Below, in pieces: positions 16,124 through 24,436 of a stretch of 64,000 bases of DNA. The notes under the pieces were generated by a model. The model worked only from the letters and a program-made list of their open reading frames with translations. It was not told the origin of the DNA and searched no databases. Within the stretch, counting starts at the first letter, position 1. Each line of letters opens with the position of its first letter. Location of the stretch: positions 62,001 through 126,000 of the forward strand of contig JAATGV010000008.1 of NCBI GenBank assembly GCA_015654475.1. The letters run 5' to 3'. Position numbers and translations under genes: made by a program. The DNA comes from Actinomycetales bacterium (GTDB lineage: Bacteria > Actinomycetota > Actinomycetes > Actinomycetales > Microbacteriaceae).

Positions 16124-17428
16124 ATGATGACCGAGGTCAAGCCTGGCACTGAACTTCTGGGCGGGTTGCGGCTCGCGCGCTTCGCCATCAGCGGAGCCTT
16201 TGCCGCCCAGGGGTTCGGTTATGCGATCGTCGTGACGACTCTTCCCATCATCAAGGATCGCTATCAGCTTGAGACTTCGATGTTGTCTGTGATCGTTCTG
16301 CTGGTATGTTGCACTGCAGCTATCGGTTCGATTGCCGCAGGATTCGTGGCGCGGCTCATGAATAGCAAGGTGGCGCTCGCGGGCGGGCTGTTCGTCCAGG
16401 CTGTAAGCCTTGTGTTCGTGGTGATAGGTCCGGACTTTGCGGTCTATCTCGCGGCATGCGCGACGTACGGGATTGGTCTTGGTGCGGTGGATGCGTCGAG
16501 TGGTATGCAGGGAGTCTTGCTGCAGCATCGTCTTAAGCGAACGGTCATGTCGAGCTTTTTCGCTGCCTATACGGCTGCGGCCATCATCGCTTCATTGATC
16601 GTGTCGGCGGCGGCGCAGGCGCCCGACGGCGGCTACTTCATTTCCTATTCCGTTGCCGTCGGCGTCATCCTGGTCGCCGGGCTGGTGGGCTCGCGGTTCT
16701 TTTACGTAGAGAATTTGCCTGGGCATGACGAGGACGCCGCCTTAGCTGCGGCAAGCACCGCCGCGGGCGCGCTCGGTCCGAACGACGCCGCACTGCTCAT
16801 ACAGCCGGATGGGCCTGTACAGCCGGACGAGTCGATCGATCGGCATAGCGCGCCGCAGTCAGCGCTTTCCGTGCGCAAGGCAATCTGGTTGTTCGGGTTC
16901 AGCATTCTCTTCGTGTTCGTTGCGGATTCGGCCGTGAGCACCTGGAGCACCGAGTATCTTTCGCATACGCTGCTCTCTACCGCGGCGGCGGCTCCGCTGG
17001 CCTATTCTGCGTATCAGGTGGTGATTCTCATCACTCGCCTCAGTGGCGATCACCTCGTTCGGCGATTCGGTCGCAAGCCGATCGTCTGCGTCGGGGCTGC
17101 CGTAGGCATCGTCGGCTTTGGTGTGGTGGTGGTCGGGCCGTCAATCGTCGCGGCCATTGTCGGGTTCGCCCTTGTCGGGGTCGCGACCGGGGTACTCGTC
17201 CCTATGACCTTTTCCGCTGCAGGGGAGGTTGACCCTGAACAGAATGATCGCATCATTTCTTCGATGAACACCTTCAACTATGTCGGTGCGGTCATCGGCG
17301 GCGGGGCTATCGGCGTGGTCGCCGACATCGGTGGAGGCATGGCCACTGCATTTCTCCTGCCCGCTGTGCTTCTTGTCCCGTTCTTTGTGCTTGCCCGGCA
17401 CTATGGGCCGCTTGCAAAGAAGGAGTAG
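16124..17428 (+). CDS. MFS-family transporter
   Basis: This 434-residue integral membrane protein shows about 12 hydrophobic segments in two sets of six. A hydrophilic linker of ~50 residues around 200-250 separates them. Segment 1 includes AAQGFGYAIVVTTLPI, and a GDHLVRRFGRKPI loop follows segment 8, as in MFS carriers. Substrate and direction are unknown. Coupled expression with the aminotransferase (5-bp spacing) and a TetR regulator suggests export or import of that enzyme's substrate or product. Confidence 0.87.
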   Translation: MMTEVKPGTELLGGLRLARFAISGAFAAQGFGYAIVVTTLPIIKDRYQLETSMLSVIVLLVCCTAAIGSIAAGFVARLMNSKVALAGGLFVQAVSLVFVVIGPDFAVYLAACATYGIGLGAVDASSGMQGVLLQHRLKRTVMSSFFAAYTAAAIIASLIVSAAAQAPDGGYFISYSVAVGVILVAGLVGSRFFYVENLPGHDEDAALAAASTAAGALGPNDAALLIQPDGPVQPDESIDRHSAPQSALSVRKAIWLFGFSILFVFVADSAVSTWSTEYLSHTLLSTAAAAPLAYSAYQVVILITRLSGDHLVRRFGRKPIVCVGAAVGIVGFGVVVVGPSIVAAIVGFALVGVATGVLVPMTFSAAGEVDPEQNDRIISSMNTFNYVGAVIGGGAIGVVADIGGGMATAFLLPAVLLVPFFVLARHYGPLAKKE

Positions 17429-17469
17429 CGCGTCCGGTGCGATGGTGGCGCTTCACCGGCGAATCCCTG

Positions 17470-17520
17470 TAGACTATGCGAGCGGTGTCTTCGGACACTG
17501 ACTACGCGTGCCCGCACGCG
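17470..17520 (+). promoter_or_regulatory. rpsB promoter -10 box and two leader hairpins
   Basis: A TGTAGACT extended -10 box ends at 17475. The leader then holds two tight hairpins: GTGTC-TTCG-GACAC at 17485-17498, with a UUCG tetraloop, and CGCGTG-CCCG-CACGCG at 17505-17520. The leader runs ~200 nt to the rpsB start. Such structures could support S2 feedback control, which is known for other bacterial rpsB operons with different leaders. There is no clear -35 box. Confidence 0.5.
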
Positions 17521-17687
17521 GCAATCGAGGTTTTCCGATTTCGTTTGCCGACTGCGACGTATCCCAACGGTCTGAGGCTCTCATATGAGCTTTGGTGGGG
17601 TGCGCGCCTGGCACCAGGGATCGCCACAACCGTGGCTATCGACAACCGCAAGGCGTACATCAACGTGCGCAGATATGGAGTGCGACT

Positions 17688-18665
17688 GTGGCAGTCGTTA
17701 CTATTCGCCAGCTGCTCGACAGCGGCGTTCACTTCGGGCATCAGACCCGACGTTGGAATCCCAAGATGAAGCGTTTTATCTTCACGGAGCGCTCGGGCAT
17801 TTACATCATCGACCTTCAGCAGTCGCTTGGCTACATCGATCAGGCGTACGAGTTCGTCAAAGAGACGGTTGCCCATGGTGGAACCATCCTTTTCGTCGGC
17901 ACCAAGAAGCAGGCTCAGGAGGCGGTTGCCGAGCAGGCGACCCGCGTCGGCCAGCCCTACGTCAACTACCGTTGGTTGGGTGGGTTGCTGACCAACTTCG
18001 CGACCGTCAACAAGCGCCTCCAGCGCCTCAAGGAACTCGAAGAGCTCGACTTCGACGATGTCACCAAGTCGGGGCTCACCAAGAAAGAACTACTCATCCT
18101 TCGCCGCGAGCGCGACAAACTTGCGAAGACCCTTGGTGGCATTCGCAACATGACCCGCACCCCTTCCGCGATCTGGGTGGTCGACACCAAGAAGGAGCAC
18201 CTCGCCGTCGCGGAGGCCAAGAAGCTTGGTATTCCGGTTGTCGCGATTCTCGACACGAACTGCGATCCCGATGAGGTGCAGTATCCGATCCCGGGCAACG
18301 ACGACGCCATTCGCTCGGTCGCATTGCTGACCAAGATCGTTGCCGACGCCGCTGCCGAGGGCCAGATCATCCGGCACACGAAGCCTGAGGAGTCCGCCAC
18401 GGCTGAGCCTCTCGCCAAGTGGGAGCGCGAGCTTCTTGGTGCCGAGACGTCCGAGCAGACCGCTGTCGTTGAAGAGCCCGTTGCTGAGGTAGTGCCAGAG
18501 GCCGCCGTTGCCGAGGCTCCCGCCGAGGAAGCCGAAGTTGCGGATGCTGCCGCGGAGCCGAAAAAGGCACCGGCGGCTAAGAAGCCGGCGGCGAAGAAGC
18601 CTGCAGAGGCAGAGCCTGCCGCCGCACCTACTCCCGCGGCTGACACTGCCGACACGTCTAAGTAA
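17688..18665 (+). CDS. rpsB: 30S ribosomal protein S2
   Basis: S2 is a late-assembling 30S protein. The conserved N-terminus [20 protein letters not shown] is followed by [20 protein letters not shown] and the characteristic [16 protein letters not shown] 17688 has GGAG 7 bp upstream. The core ends near residue 255. The remaining ~70 residues are an Ala/Glu/Pro tail ending in Lys-Ala-Pro repeats, longer than the E. coli form and common in actinobacteria. It is followed by tsf after 20 bp. Confidence 0.97.
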   Translation: MAVVTIRQLLDSGVHFGHQTRRWNPKMKRFIFTERSGIYIIDLQQSLGYIDQAYEFVKETVAHGGTILFVGTKKQAQEAVAEQATRVGQPYVNYRWLGGLLTNFATVNKRLQRLKELEELDFDDVTKSGLTKKELLILRRERDKLAKTLGGIRNMTRTPSAIWVVDTKKEHLAVAEAKKLGIPVVAILDTNCDPDEVQYPIPGNDDAIRSVALLTKIVADAAAEGQIIRHTKPEESATAEPLAKWERELLGAETSEQTAVVEEPVAEVVPEAAVAEAPAEEAEVADAAAEPKKAPAAKKPAAKKPAEAEPAAAPTPAADTADTSK

Positions 18666-18685
18666 ATCTAGGAGATATCCAGACA

Positions 18686-19516
18686 ATGGCTAACTACACT
18701 GTCGCTGAAGTGAAGGCGCTTCGTGAGCGCACGGGCGCGGGAATGCTCGACTGCAAGAAAGCTCTCGACGAGGCCGATGGCGACATCGAGAAGGCAATCG
18801 AGATCCTACGCACACATGGGCTGAAGGGTGTTTCGAAACGTGAGGATCGGACAACTGAGAATGGCTTGATCGCCGCGAAAGTCGATGGCAAGCGGGCTTA
18901 TCTCATTGAGCTTGCGTGCGAGACCGACTTCGTCGCGAAGGCCGAGCGATTCATTTCGCTTGCGGAGACCGTGGTGACGGCGATTGCGGCCGTCGGTGCG
19001 GAGACCCTTGAGGATGCGTTGGCTGCACCTCTCGATGGCCGTACGGTTGCTGAAGTGATCACTGACGAGAGCGCCATTATTGGTGAAAAGATCGTGCTCA
19101 CCCGCTTGAAGAAGGTCAGTGGTGAGACATTCACTGTCTACCTGCACCGCACCAACCCAGATCTGCCTCCCCAGGTAGGTGTGATCATTGGTTACTCCGG
19201 TGGCGATTCGGACACGGCTCGTAGCGTCGCTCAGCACATTGCATTCGCTGATCCGACCTACCTGACGCGTGAGGAAGTTCCTGCGGAACTCGTCGCCAAA
19301 GAGACACAGATCGCTGAAGACACATCGCGTGCCGAGGGAAAGCCCGAGGCTGCTCTTGCGAAGATCATTGAGGGGCGCATGAATGGCTTTTACAAGCAGG
19401 TTGTGCTGCTTGACCAGCCGTTCGCGCTCGACAGCAAATTGTCGATTCGCAAGGTACTTGACGATGCTTCGATTTCTGTGAGCGGCTTTGCGCGCTTCAA
19501 GGTCGGCTCGCGCTAG
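18686..19516 (+). CDS. tsf: Translation elongation factor Ts
   Basis: EF-Ts exchanges GDP for GTP on EF-Tu. The N-terminal UBA-like domain carries VKALRERTGAGMLDCKKAL. The core dimerisation region includes YLIELACETDFVAK, the signature motif, and FTVYLHRTNPDLPPQVG. The 276-residue length is normal. GGAG upstream of ATG 18686 supports the start. It is cotranscribed with rpsB and followed by a strong terminator. Confidence 0.98.
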   Translation: MANYTVAEVKALRERTGAGMLDCKKALDEADGDIEKAIEILRTHGLKGVSKREDRTTENGLIAAKVDGKRAYLIELACETDFVAKAERFISLAETVVTAIAAVGAETLEDALAAPLDGRTVAEVITDESAIIGEKIVLTRLKKVSGETFTVYLHRTNPDLPPQVGVIIGYSGGDSDTARSVAQHIAFADPTYLTREEVPAELVAKETQIAEDTSRAEGKPEAALAKIIEGRMNGFYKQVVLLDQPFALDSKLSIRKVLDDASISVSGFARFKVGSR

Positions 19517-19579
19517 GGACGTCGCACCACGATCGTTGGCGCAGTAACGATATGATCGTTCTGACGCCAGCTTTGATTG

Positions 19580-19612
19580 CTGGCCCAGGCTTCGGTCTGG
19601 GCCAGTTTTCTT
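19580..19612 (+). terminator. Strong intrinsic terminator after tsf
   Basis: CTGGCCCAG (19580-19588) pairs perfectly with CTGGGCCAG (19597-19605) around an 8-base loop containing TTCGG, and TTTTCTTT follows. This is a classic Rho-independent terminator that closes rpsB-tsf and separates it from pyrH. Confidence 0.93.
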
Positions 19613-19649
19613 TGCTCTGCTGAATTTCCGCATGTATCAAGGAGTAAAT

Positions 19650-20372
19650 GTGAGTGAGCGCCAGCGCCGGGTGGTTTTGAAACTGTCCGGGGAAGCATTC
19701 GGCGGAGGCAGGTTGGGCGTCGACCCGGATGTAGTGAGTTCGCTCGCGTCTCACATCGCGGGCGCGAGCAGAACCGCCCAGGTCGCCATTGTGGTTGGCG
19801 GGGGCAATTTCTTTCGTGGCGCCGAGCTCTCCGTGCGCGGTATGGATCGCGCGCGTGCCGATTACATGGGCATGCTTGGCACGGTAATGAACGCTCTCGC
19901 ATTGCAAGACTTCTTACAACAGGCGGGGGTCGACACCCGGGTTCAATCTGCTATCGAGATGACCCAGGTCGCCGAGCCTTACATCCCATTGCGCGCCATT
20001 CGGCACCTCGAGAAGGGGCGCATCGTGATCTTCGGGGCCGGGGCAGGGCTGCCCTACTTCTCTACCGATACGGTCACGGCACAGCGGGGGCTGGAAATCG
20101 GCGCAGACGAGATCCTGTTCGCAAAGAACGGCGTGGACGGCGTCTATTCGGCAGATCCGCGAACGCATCCCGATGCAGTCAAGCTCGACTTCGTTGCCTA
20201 CGCCGATGCTCTTGTACAGGGCTTGAAGGTTGTCGACTCGACGGCATTCAGCCTTTGCATGGACAACGGACTTCCGATGCGGGTTTTCGGTATGGATGAT
20301 CACGAAAATGTGGCCCGCGCCATTCGCGGAGAGCAACTCGGCACAATCGTTGCTCGTGAAGAGAGAAAGTGA
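19650..20372 (+). CDS. pyrH: UMP kinase
   Basis: PyrH phosphorylates UMP to UDP and belongs to the amino-acid kinase fold. The 240-residue protein starts [18 protein letters not shown]. It shows [10 protein letters not shown] for nucleotide binding, [15 protein letters not shown], and the C-terminal PMRVFGM. GTG 19650 has GGAG at 19641-19644. The in-frame ATG 19632 would place that site inside the gene. It overlaps frr by 4 bp. Confidence 0.97.
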   Translation: MSERQRRVVLKLSGEAFGGGRLGVDPDVVSSLASHIAGASRTAQVAIVVGGGNFFRGAELSVRGMDRARADYMGMLGTVMNALALQDFLQQAGVDTRVQSAIEMTQVAEPYIPLRAIRHLEKGRIVIFGAGAGLPYFSTDTVTAQRGLEIGADEILFAKNGVDGVYSADPRTHPDAVKLDFVAYADALVQGLKVVDSTAFSLCMDNGLPMRVFGMDDHENVARAIRGEQLGTIVAREERK

Positions 20373-20935
20373 GCGCAGACATGATTTCCGACATTATTCG
20401 CGACGTAAGCGCGCGTATGACCAAAGCCATCGAGGTTGCCAAAGACGACTTCGCCACTGTGCGGACGGGCCGAGCCAATCCCGCTCTCTTCCAGAAGATC
20501 ATGGTCGACTACTACGGCACACCCACCCCATTGGGTCAACTGGCGGCTATGCAGAATCTTGAGGCACGCACGCTTCAGATCACGCCATACGACAAGTCCG
20601 CGTTGCATGAGATGGAGAAGGCGATTGCGATGATGCCGAACCTCGGCGTTTCACCGAATAACGACGGAACCGTGATTCGTGTGACGCTTCCCGAGCTCAC
20701 CGAAGACCGTCGCAAGGAATACGTCAAGATCGTGCGTACCAAAGGCGAAGAAGCGAAGATTGCGATTCGCAATATACGCCGCAAGGGAATGGACGAGCTT
20801 GCGGCGCTCAAGGATGAGGTTGGCGAGGACGAGATAGCCCGCGGAGAAAAAGAGCTGGAGCAGATCACCAAGAAGCACGTGGATCTCATTGACGATGCCC
20901 TCAAGAATAAAGAGACCGAACTTCTCGAGGTCTGA
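20369..20935 (+). CDS. frr: Ribosome recycling factor
   Basis: RRF splits post-termination ribosomes with EF-G. The triple-helix body shows [39 protein letters not shown] and [14 protein letters not shown] 20369 overlaps the pyrH stop and follows a purine-rich GAGAG. ATG 20381, which would begin MISDII like the E. coli protein and give 184 residues, is an equally possible start. Confidence 0.97.
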   Translation: MSADMISDIIRDVSARMTKAIEVAKDDFATVRTGRANPALFQKIMVDYYGTPTPLGQLAAMQNLEARTLQITPYDKSALHEMEKAIAMMPNLGVSPNNDGTVIRVTLPELTEDRRKEYVKIVRTKGEEAKIAIRNIRRKGMDELAALKDEVGEDEIARGEKELEQITKKHVDLIDDALKNKETELLEV

Positions 20936-20946
20936 GAACCGAGCGG

Positions 20947-21915
20947 ATGCCAACGGTGAGTGAAAATGAGAGTGAGTCCGCTGCCCGCAAGGCTGCCGAT
21001 GAACTTATCCATCATATTGGGGTGGCAAAAGCTCAGTTTGACGAGGTCAATGAGCGAATAGAGCAGCGCGCTGGCCGCAACCTTTTACTTGCCATCGCTA
21101 CCGGGCTCGCGATCGGTGTGGTGCTCGTAGCTTCATTGATTTTCTTCAAGTGGGCATTTCTGGGTGTATGCGTCCTTGCGGCAGCTGGAGCAGCGGTCGA
21201 GCTTTCGACGGCATTGCGGGCGACCGGAGTTTTCGTGCCGCGTGTTGGTGTCGCGATCGGCAGCGTGGCCATTATGGCCGGCGCGACCTTTTTCGACATT
21301 GTGGGTCTTGTAGCCGGCACGGCGATAGGCATCGGTGTTGTCATGATCTGGTACGCCGGGGAACGCCTACTGCGCTCATCGCAGCGGAACAATTCGGGCG
21401 CGACTTCGTGGGCTCATGGATCGGTTCTCCGCGACTTGCTTGCCATCGTCGGGGTGCTCGTCTACACAGGGTCGCTCATTGCTTTTGCCGCACTGCTGCT
21501 GCTTCATGATCGCGGCGAGTGGTGGATTCTTGGCTTCATCGTTGTGGTCGTGGCGAACGACACCGGTGCCTATGCGACCGGGGTTCTCTGGGGCAGGCAC
21601 CCGATGGTTCCCGTCATCAGCCCGAAGAAGTCGTGGGAGGGGTTTGCCGGCGGTGCGGTCATCGCCTGCATCACCGGTGTGCTCGTGAGCTGGCTAATGT
21701 TGCCGAATACGCCGCTATTTGGAATTCTCTTCGGCGCAAGCCTCGTCATTTCGGGCACACTTGGCGATTTGCTTGAGTCGTTCATAAAAAGGCGAATGGG
21801 CGTGAAGGATATGAGCTCGTGGCTTCCGGGGCATGGCGGCATCCTTGACCGCCTGGATTCGCTGATACTCTCGGCCCCGGTGGCATATCTGCTTTTCGTT
21901 CTTGCCGCGGGGTGA
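20947..21915 (+). CDS. cdsA: Phosphatidate cytidylyltransferase
   Basis: CdsA makes CDP-diacylglycerol from CTP and phosphatidic acid at the inner membrane. The 322-residue protein has a ~45-residue soluble N-terminus and then about eight membrane segments. The C-terminal signature runs through KRRMGVKDMSSWLPGHGG and ILDRLDSL. SPKKSWEGFAGG is also typical. It starts 11 bp after frr, as in most actinobacteria and proteobacteria. Confidence 0.95.
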   Translation: MPTVSENESESAARKAADELIHHIGVAKAQFDEVNERIEQRAGRNLLLAIATGLAIGVVLVASLIFFKWAFLGVCVLAAAGAAVELSTALRATGVFVPRVGVAIGSVAIMAGATFFDIVGLVAGTAIGIGVVMIWYAGERLLRSSQRNNSGATSWAHGSVLRDLLAIVGVLVYTGSLIAFAALLLLHDRGEWWILGFIVVVVANDTGAYATGVLWGRHPMVPVISPKKSWEGFAGGAVIACITGVLVSWLMLPNTPLFGILFGASLVISGTLGDLLESFIKRRMGVKDMSSWLPGHGGILDRLDSLILSAPVAYLLFVLAAG

Positions 21916-21982
21916 GCCGTGACTCTGGTGTGCAAACGCGAATAAGGTTTTTCTGCTTCGCTCCTACTGGCACAATAGAGGT

Positions 21983-22531
21983 GTGAGCGTAGCTTTTGAT
22001 CGAGTCCGTAAGCCGCGACGCGGTTACCATGTCGAGCAGGTGGATGAGTTCATGGCTCGTGCGCGTGAGCAGGTTGATTCCCCTCACGAGTCGCCAGCTA
22101 TGACGTCCGCCGAGGTGCGGGCGAGTGGTTTCGACCTGCAACGGGGTGGGTATGACATTGGTCATATCGATGGTGTGCTCGCACGTCTTGAGACCGCGCT
22201 TGCCCAGAGGGAGCGCGATGTCGAGACTGCAGCCATCGGCGAGGATGCCTGGACTGACTTGGCTCGTGAGCGTGCTCGGGTGGTGCTTGCGCGTATTCGC
22301 CGACCGAACTCACAGCGCTTTGTTCGTGCCGGGACCATTCACTACGGGTATTCGATTCGCGATGTCGATGAGTTCACCGACCGCATCGCAGATTTCCTCA
22401 CTAAGGGCACGCCAATGACCGATCAAGAAGTGCGTGATGTCGTGTTCCGTCGGCGCAGGAACGGGTACGCGGAGTGGCAGGTTGATGTACTGCTCGACCG
22501 CGTGATCGAGATCGTCCTCGCTATCGACTGA
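21983..22531 (+). CDS. DivIVA-domain protein
   Basis: This 182-residue soluble protein contains three copies of the short DivIVA-type motif (FDRVRKPRRGYHVEQVDEFM, then FDLQRGGYDIGHIDGVLARL and VFRRRRNGYAEWQVDVLLDR). The motif resembles the membrane-curvature-binding N-terminus of DivIVA, here repeated without the long coiled coil of Wag31/DivIVA. A role at the pole or septum is inferred. GTG 21983 follows AGAGGT closely. A CACAAT box at 21971-21976 may be its -10 promoter element. Confidence 0.75.
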   Translation: MSVAFDRVRKPRRGYHVEQVDEFMARAREQVDSPHESPAMTSAEVRASGFDLQRGGYDIGHIDGVLARLETALAQRERDVETAAIGEDAWTDLARERARVVLARIRRPNSQRFVRAGTIHYGYSIRDVDEFTDRIADFLTKGTPMTDQEVRDVVFRRRRNGYAEWQVDVLLDRVIEIVLAID

Positions 22532-22582
22532 TTCGCGTGACTGCGGCATATCCTGAGTGTCTTGTGCGAGCCTGGCTACAAA

Positions 22583-22611
22583 TTGTCGTCATTTCGTCGA
22601 GCCGTTAGACT
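22583..22611 (+). promoter_or_regulatory. Promoter for a probably leaderless transglycosylase mRNA
   Basis: TTGTCG (22583-22588) and TAGACT (22606-22611) are 17 bp apart. The ATG at 22621 is only 10 bases after the -10 box, leaving no room for a ribosome-binding site, which implies a leaderless transcript as is common in actinobacteria. Confidence 0.6.
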
Positions 22612-22620
22612 GTAGTGATT

Positions 22621-23289
22621 ATGTCCGGACGTCATGCGAGTCGACACGCCGCAGCAGTGAATCCCCGCGTAGGCGGGCGCTTAGTTGAACCCCGAACACG
22701 CAATGCGCGCGGCTCAGGGTTTTCTCGCAGACCGGTGACCGGCCTTGGGGCGGCGCTTGGGGTGGTTCTGCTTGCTTCGTCCGTTATCGACCCGTCTGCG
22801 GGTGCAGCGGCTTCTCCGCTGGTGGTTGGCGAGTACGGTCGGGTCGAGTTTGCTACCCAGAGTTTTGCGCTAGGCGCGTCCCCGCAGCTTTCCCTTGCCA
22901 GGGGCACTGTCGATACCAAGAAAATCGAGACTGTGGTTGCCGAAAGCGCTACGGTGTCGAGCGACTCGTCGACTGCGACAATCCCTGTCAGCGACATTCA
23001 AGATTATGCACGTGCTCAAGTGCTCAAGCGCGGTTGGTCTGAAAGCGACTTCACATGCCTTGTGAAGCTGTGGGATCGTGAGTCGCATTGGAACTACAAG
23101 TCTCTCAACCGAGGGTCGGGCGCGTATGGTATCCCGCAGGCGCTTCCTGGTAGCAAGATGGCGTCCGCCGGTTCTGACTGGCAGACAAACCCGAGGACTC
23201 AGGTGGATTGGGGTCTTGGATATGTCGCAGGCCGCTACAGCACCCCTTGTGGTGCCTGGAGCCATTCTCAGTCCACCGGCTGGTATTGA
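22621..23289 (+). CDS. Lytic transglycosylase-like secreted protein
   Basis: This 222-residue protein has an Arg-rich N-terminus with one hydrophobic stretch at about residues 43-62, acting as a signal peptide or anchor. A C-terminal transglycosylase-like domain covers residues ~120-222. The likely catalytic Glu is in KLWDRESHWNYKSLN, followed by GSGAYGIPQALPG and WGLGYVAGRYS, as in the SLT/Rpf-like group. It would cut the glycan strands of peptidoglycan outside the membrane. No cell-wall-binding domain is present. Confidence 0.82.
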   Translation: MSGRHASRHAAAVNPRVGGRLVEPRTRNARGSGFSRRPVTGLGAALGVVLLASSVIDPSAGAAASPLVVGEYGRVEFATQSFALGASPQLSLARGTVDTKKIETVVAESATVSSDSSTATIPVSDIQDYARAQVLKRGWSESDFTCLVKLWDRESHWNYKSLNRGSGAYGIPQALPGSKMASAGSDWQTNPRTQVDWGLGYVAGRYSTPCGAWSHSQSTGWY

Positions 23290-23300
23290 ATCTTCTCCTG

Positions 23301-23600
23301 ATGCCTCGGTCAAATCGCCCTCGGCGTGGGCACGATAATAGTGAGCACCCAGATCTCGACCTTGAGCGCGCTCGTAGCGGCTGGAATCGGACCGAGGTCA
23401 AGGGCGGGTTTGTATGGAACGTGCGGCCGATTGCCGAGAGCAGAGCGCTCAAGACGTACACGTGCCCCGGTTGCGGCACATCGATAGGCGAAGGGGTAGC
23501 GCATCTTGTCGTCTGGCGCAGCGAGGGCGTTCTTGGGGATGCGCACGACATTGCCGGGCGTCGCCATTGGCATACGGCCTGCTGGAAGGTTTCACGCTGA
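23301..23600 (+). CDS. Small zinc-ribbon-like protein of unknown function
   Basis: This 99-residue basic protein has a possible metal site: YTCPGCG near residue 55 and HWHTACW near the end. Between them lies VAHLVVWRSEGVLGDAHDI. Its stop shares one base with the ATG of the following hydrolase (TGATG), so the two are translationally coupled. I do not recognise a named family beyond conserved actinobacterial small proteins in this context. Confidence 0.75.
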   Translation: MPRSNRPRRGHDNSEHPDLDLERARSGWNRTEVKGGFVWNVRPIAESRALKTYTCPGCGTSIGEGVAHLVVWRSEGVLGDAHDIAGRRHWHTACWKVSR

Positions 23601-24340
23601 TGGGTGCAGAGACTAGGGAGATCCGCGGGGCAGTCCAGCTTCCTCGTCGCGCGGAGAATATCGAACTCGTCACTGACGATGGCGTTCACCTTGTCGGTGA
23701 GCTGTCTTTGCCGGTTGCCGGTGCGCCTGTCGCCACGCTCGTCACGCTTCATCCGTTGCCGACGCACGGTGGGTTCATGGATTCGCATGTGTTTCTCAAG
23801 GCAGCGTTGCGCCTGCCCGAGTTGGCACATATCGCCGTGCTCCGCTTCAATACTCGTGGCACTTCTTCGCCTCGCGGAACGAGCGGTGGGGAGTTTGACG
23901 GCGGAATCGCGGAACAGCTCGATGTCGCTGCCGCGATGCGATTCGTCTCTGAGCGCGGATTGCCGAATCCGTGGCTTGTCGGCTGGTCGTTCGGCACTGA
24001 GCTGGTGCTTCAGTACGGACTGAGGCACCCCATTTCGGGTGCGATCTTGCTCTCCCCACCGTTGCACCGCACTTCGGCGGAATCCGTGGCCGCATGGCAT
24101 GGGTCTGGAGTGCCGCTCACGATAATCGTTCCCGAACTCGACGACTATCTGCGACCCGAGGCCGCGAAACAGCGGTTCTCGACTGTTCCGGAGGCGCGCT
24201 TTGTGCCCGTTGAGGGCGCACGCCACCTTTGGGTCGGGGAAAAGTCGGTGTACCGCGTGCTCAGCGAGATCGTTGCGGATGTCAATCCGGCAGCGCTACC
24301 GCTTCCTCATGAGTGGCCGGCCGCCGGATTCTCTTCTTAA
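23600..24340 (+). CDS. Alpha/beta hydrolase
   Basis: The 246-residue protein shows the alpha/beta hydrolase core: an oxyanion strand LVTLHPLPTHGGFMDSHV, FNTRGTSSPRGTS, and the nucleophile elbow GWSFGTEL with Ser in GxSxG. An acid (VPELDDYLRPE) and a final His (EGARHLWVG) complete a plausible triad. Similar proteins are annotated as carboxylesterase or dienelactone hydrolase-like, and the substrate is unknown. There is no signal peptide, so it acts in the cytoplasm. Confidence 0.85.
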   Translation: MGAETREIRGAVQLPRRAENIELVTDDGVHLVGELSLPVAGAPVATLVTLHPLPTHGGFMDSHVFLKAALRLPELAHIAVLRFNTRGTSSPRGTSGGEFDGGIAEQLDVAAAMRFVSERGLPNPWLVGWSFGTELVLQYGLRHPISGAILLSPPLHRTSAESVAAWHGSGVPLTIIVPELDDYLRPEAAKQRFSTVPEARFVPVEGARHLWVGEKSVYRVLSEIVADVNPAALPLPHEWPAAGFSS

Positions 24341-24354
24341 CCGACCGATTGGCT

Positions 24355-24385
24355 GATGGTGAATGCGCTCGCGGCTGTCACCATC
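24355..24385. terminator. Possible hairpin between convergent genes
   Basis: GATGGTGA (24355-24362) pairs with TCACCATC (24378-24385) across a 15-base loop in the 96-bp gap between the alpha/beta hydrolase and the AI-2E-type permease gene, which converge. There is no T-tract, so terminator function is only suggested by location. Confidence 0.35.
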
Positions 24386-24436
24386 GACTCATGGGGCCGG
24401 GTTGCGCGCCCGCGTCACCACGCGGCTCGGAAGCCC

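Noticed and set aside
17485-17520. A tRNA or small RNA gene before rpsB
   Set aside because: The two hairpins do not form a cloverleaf, and no CCA end or anticodon arm is present.
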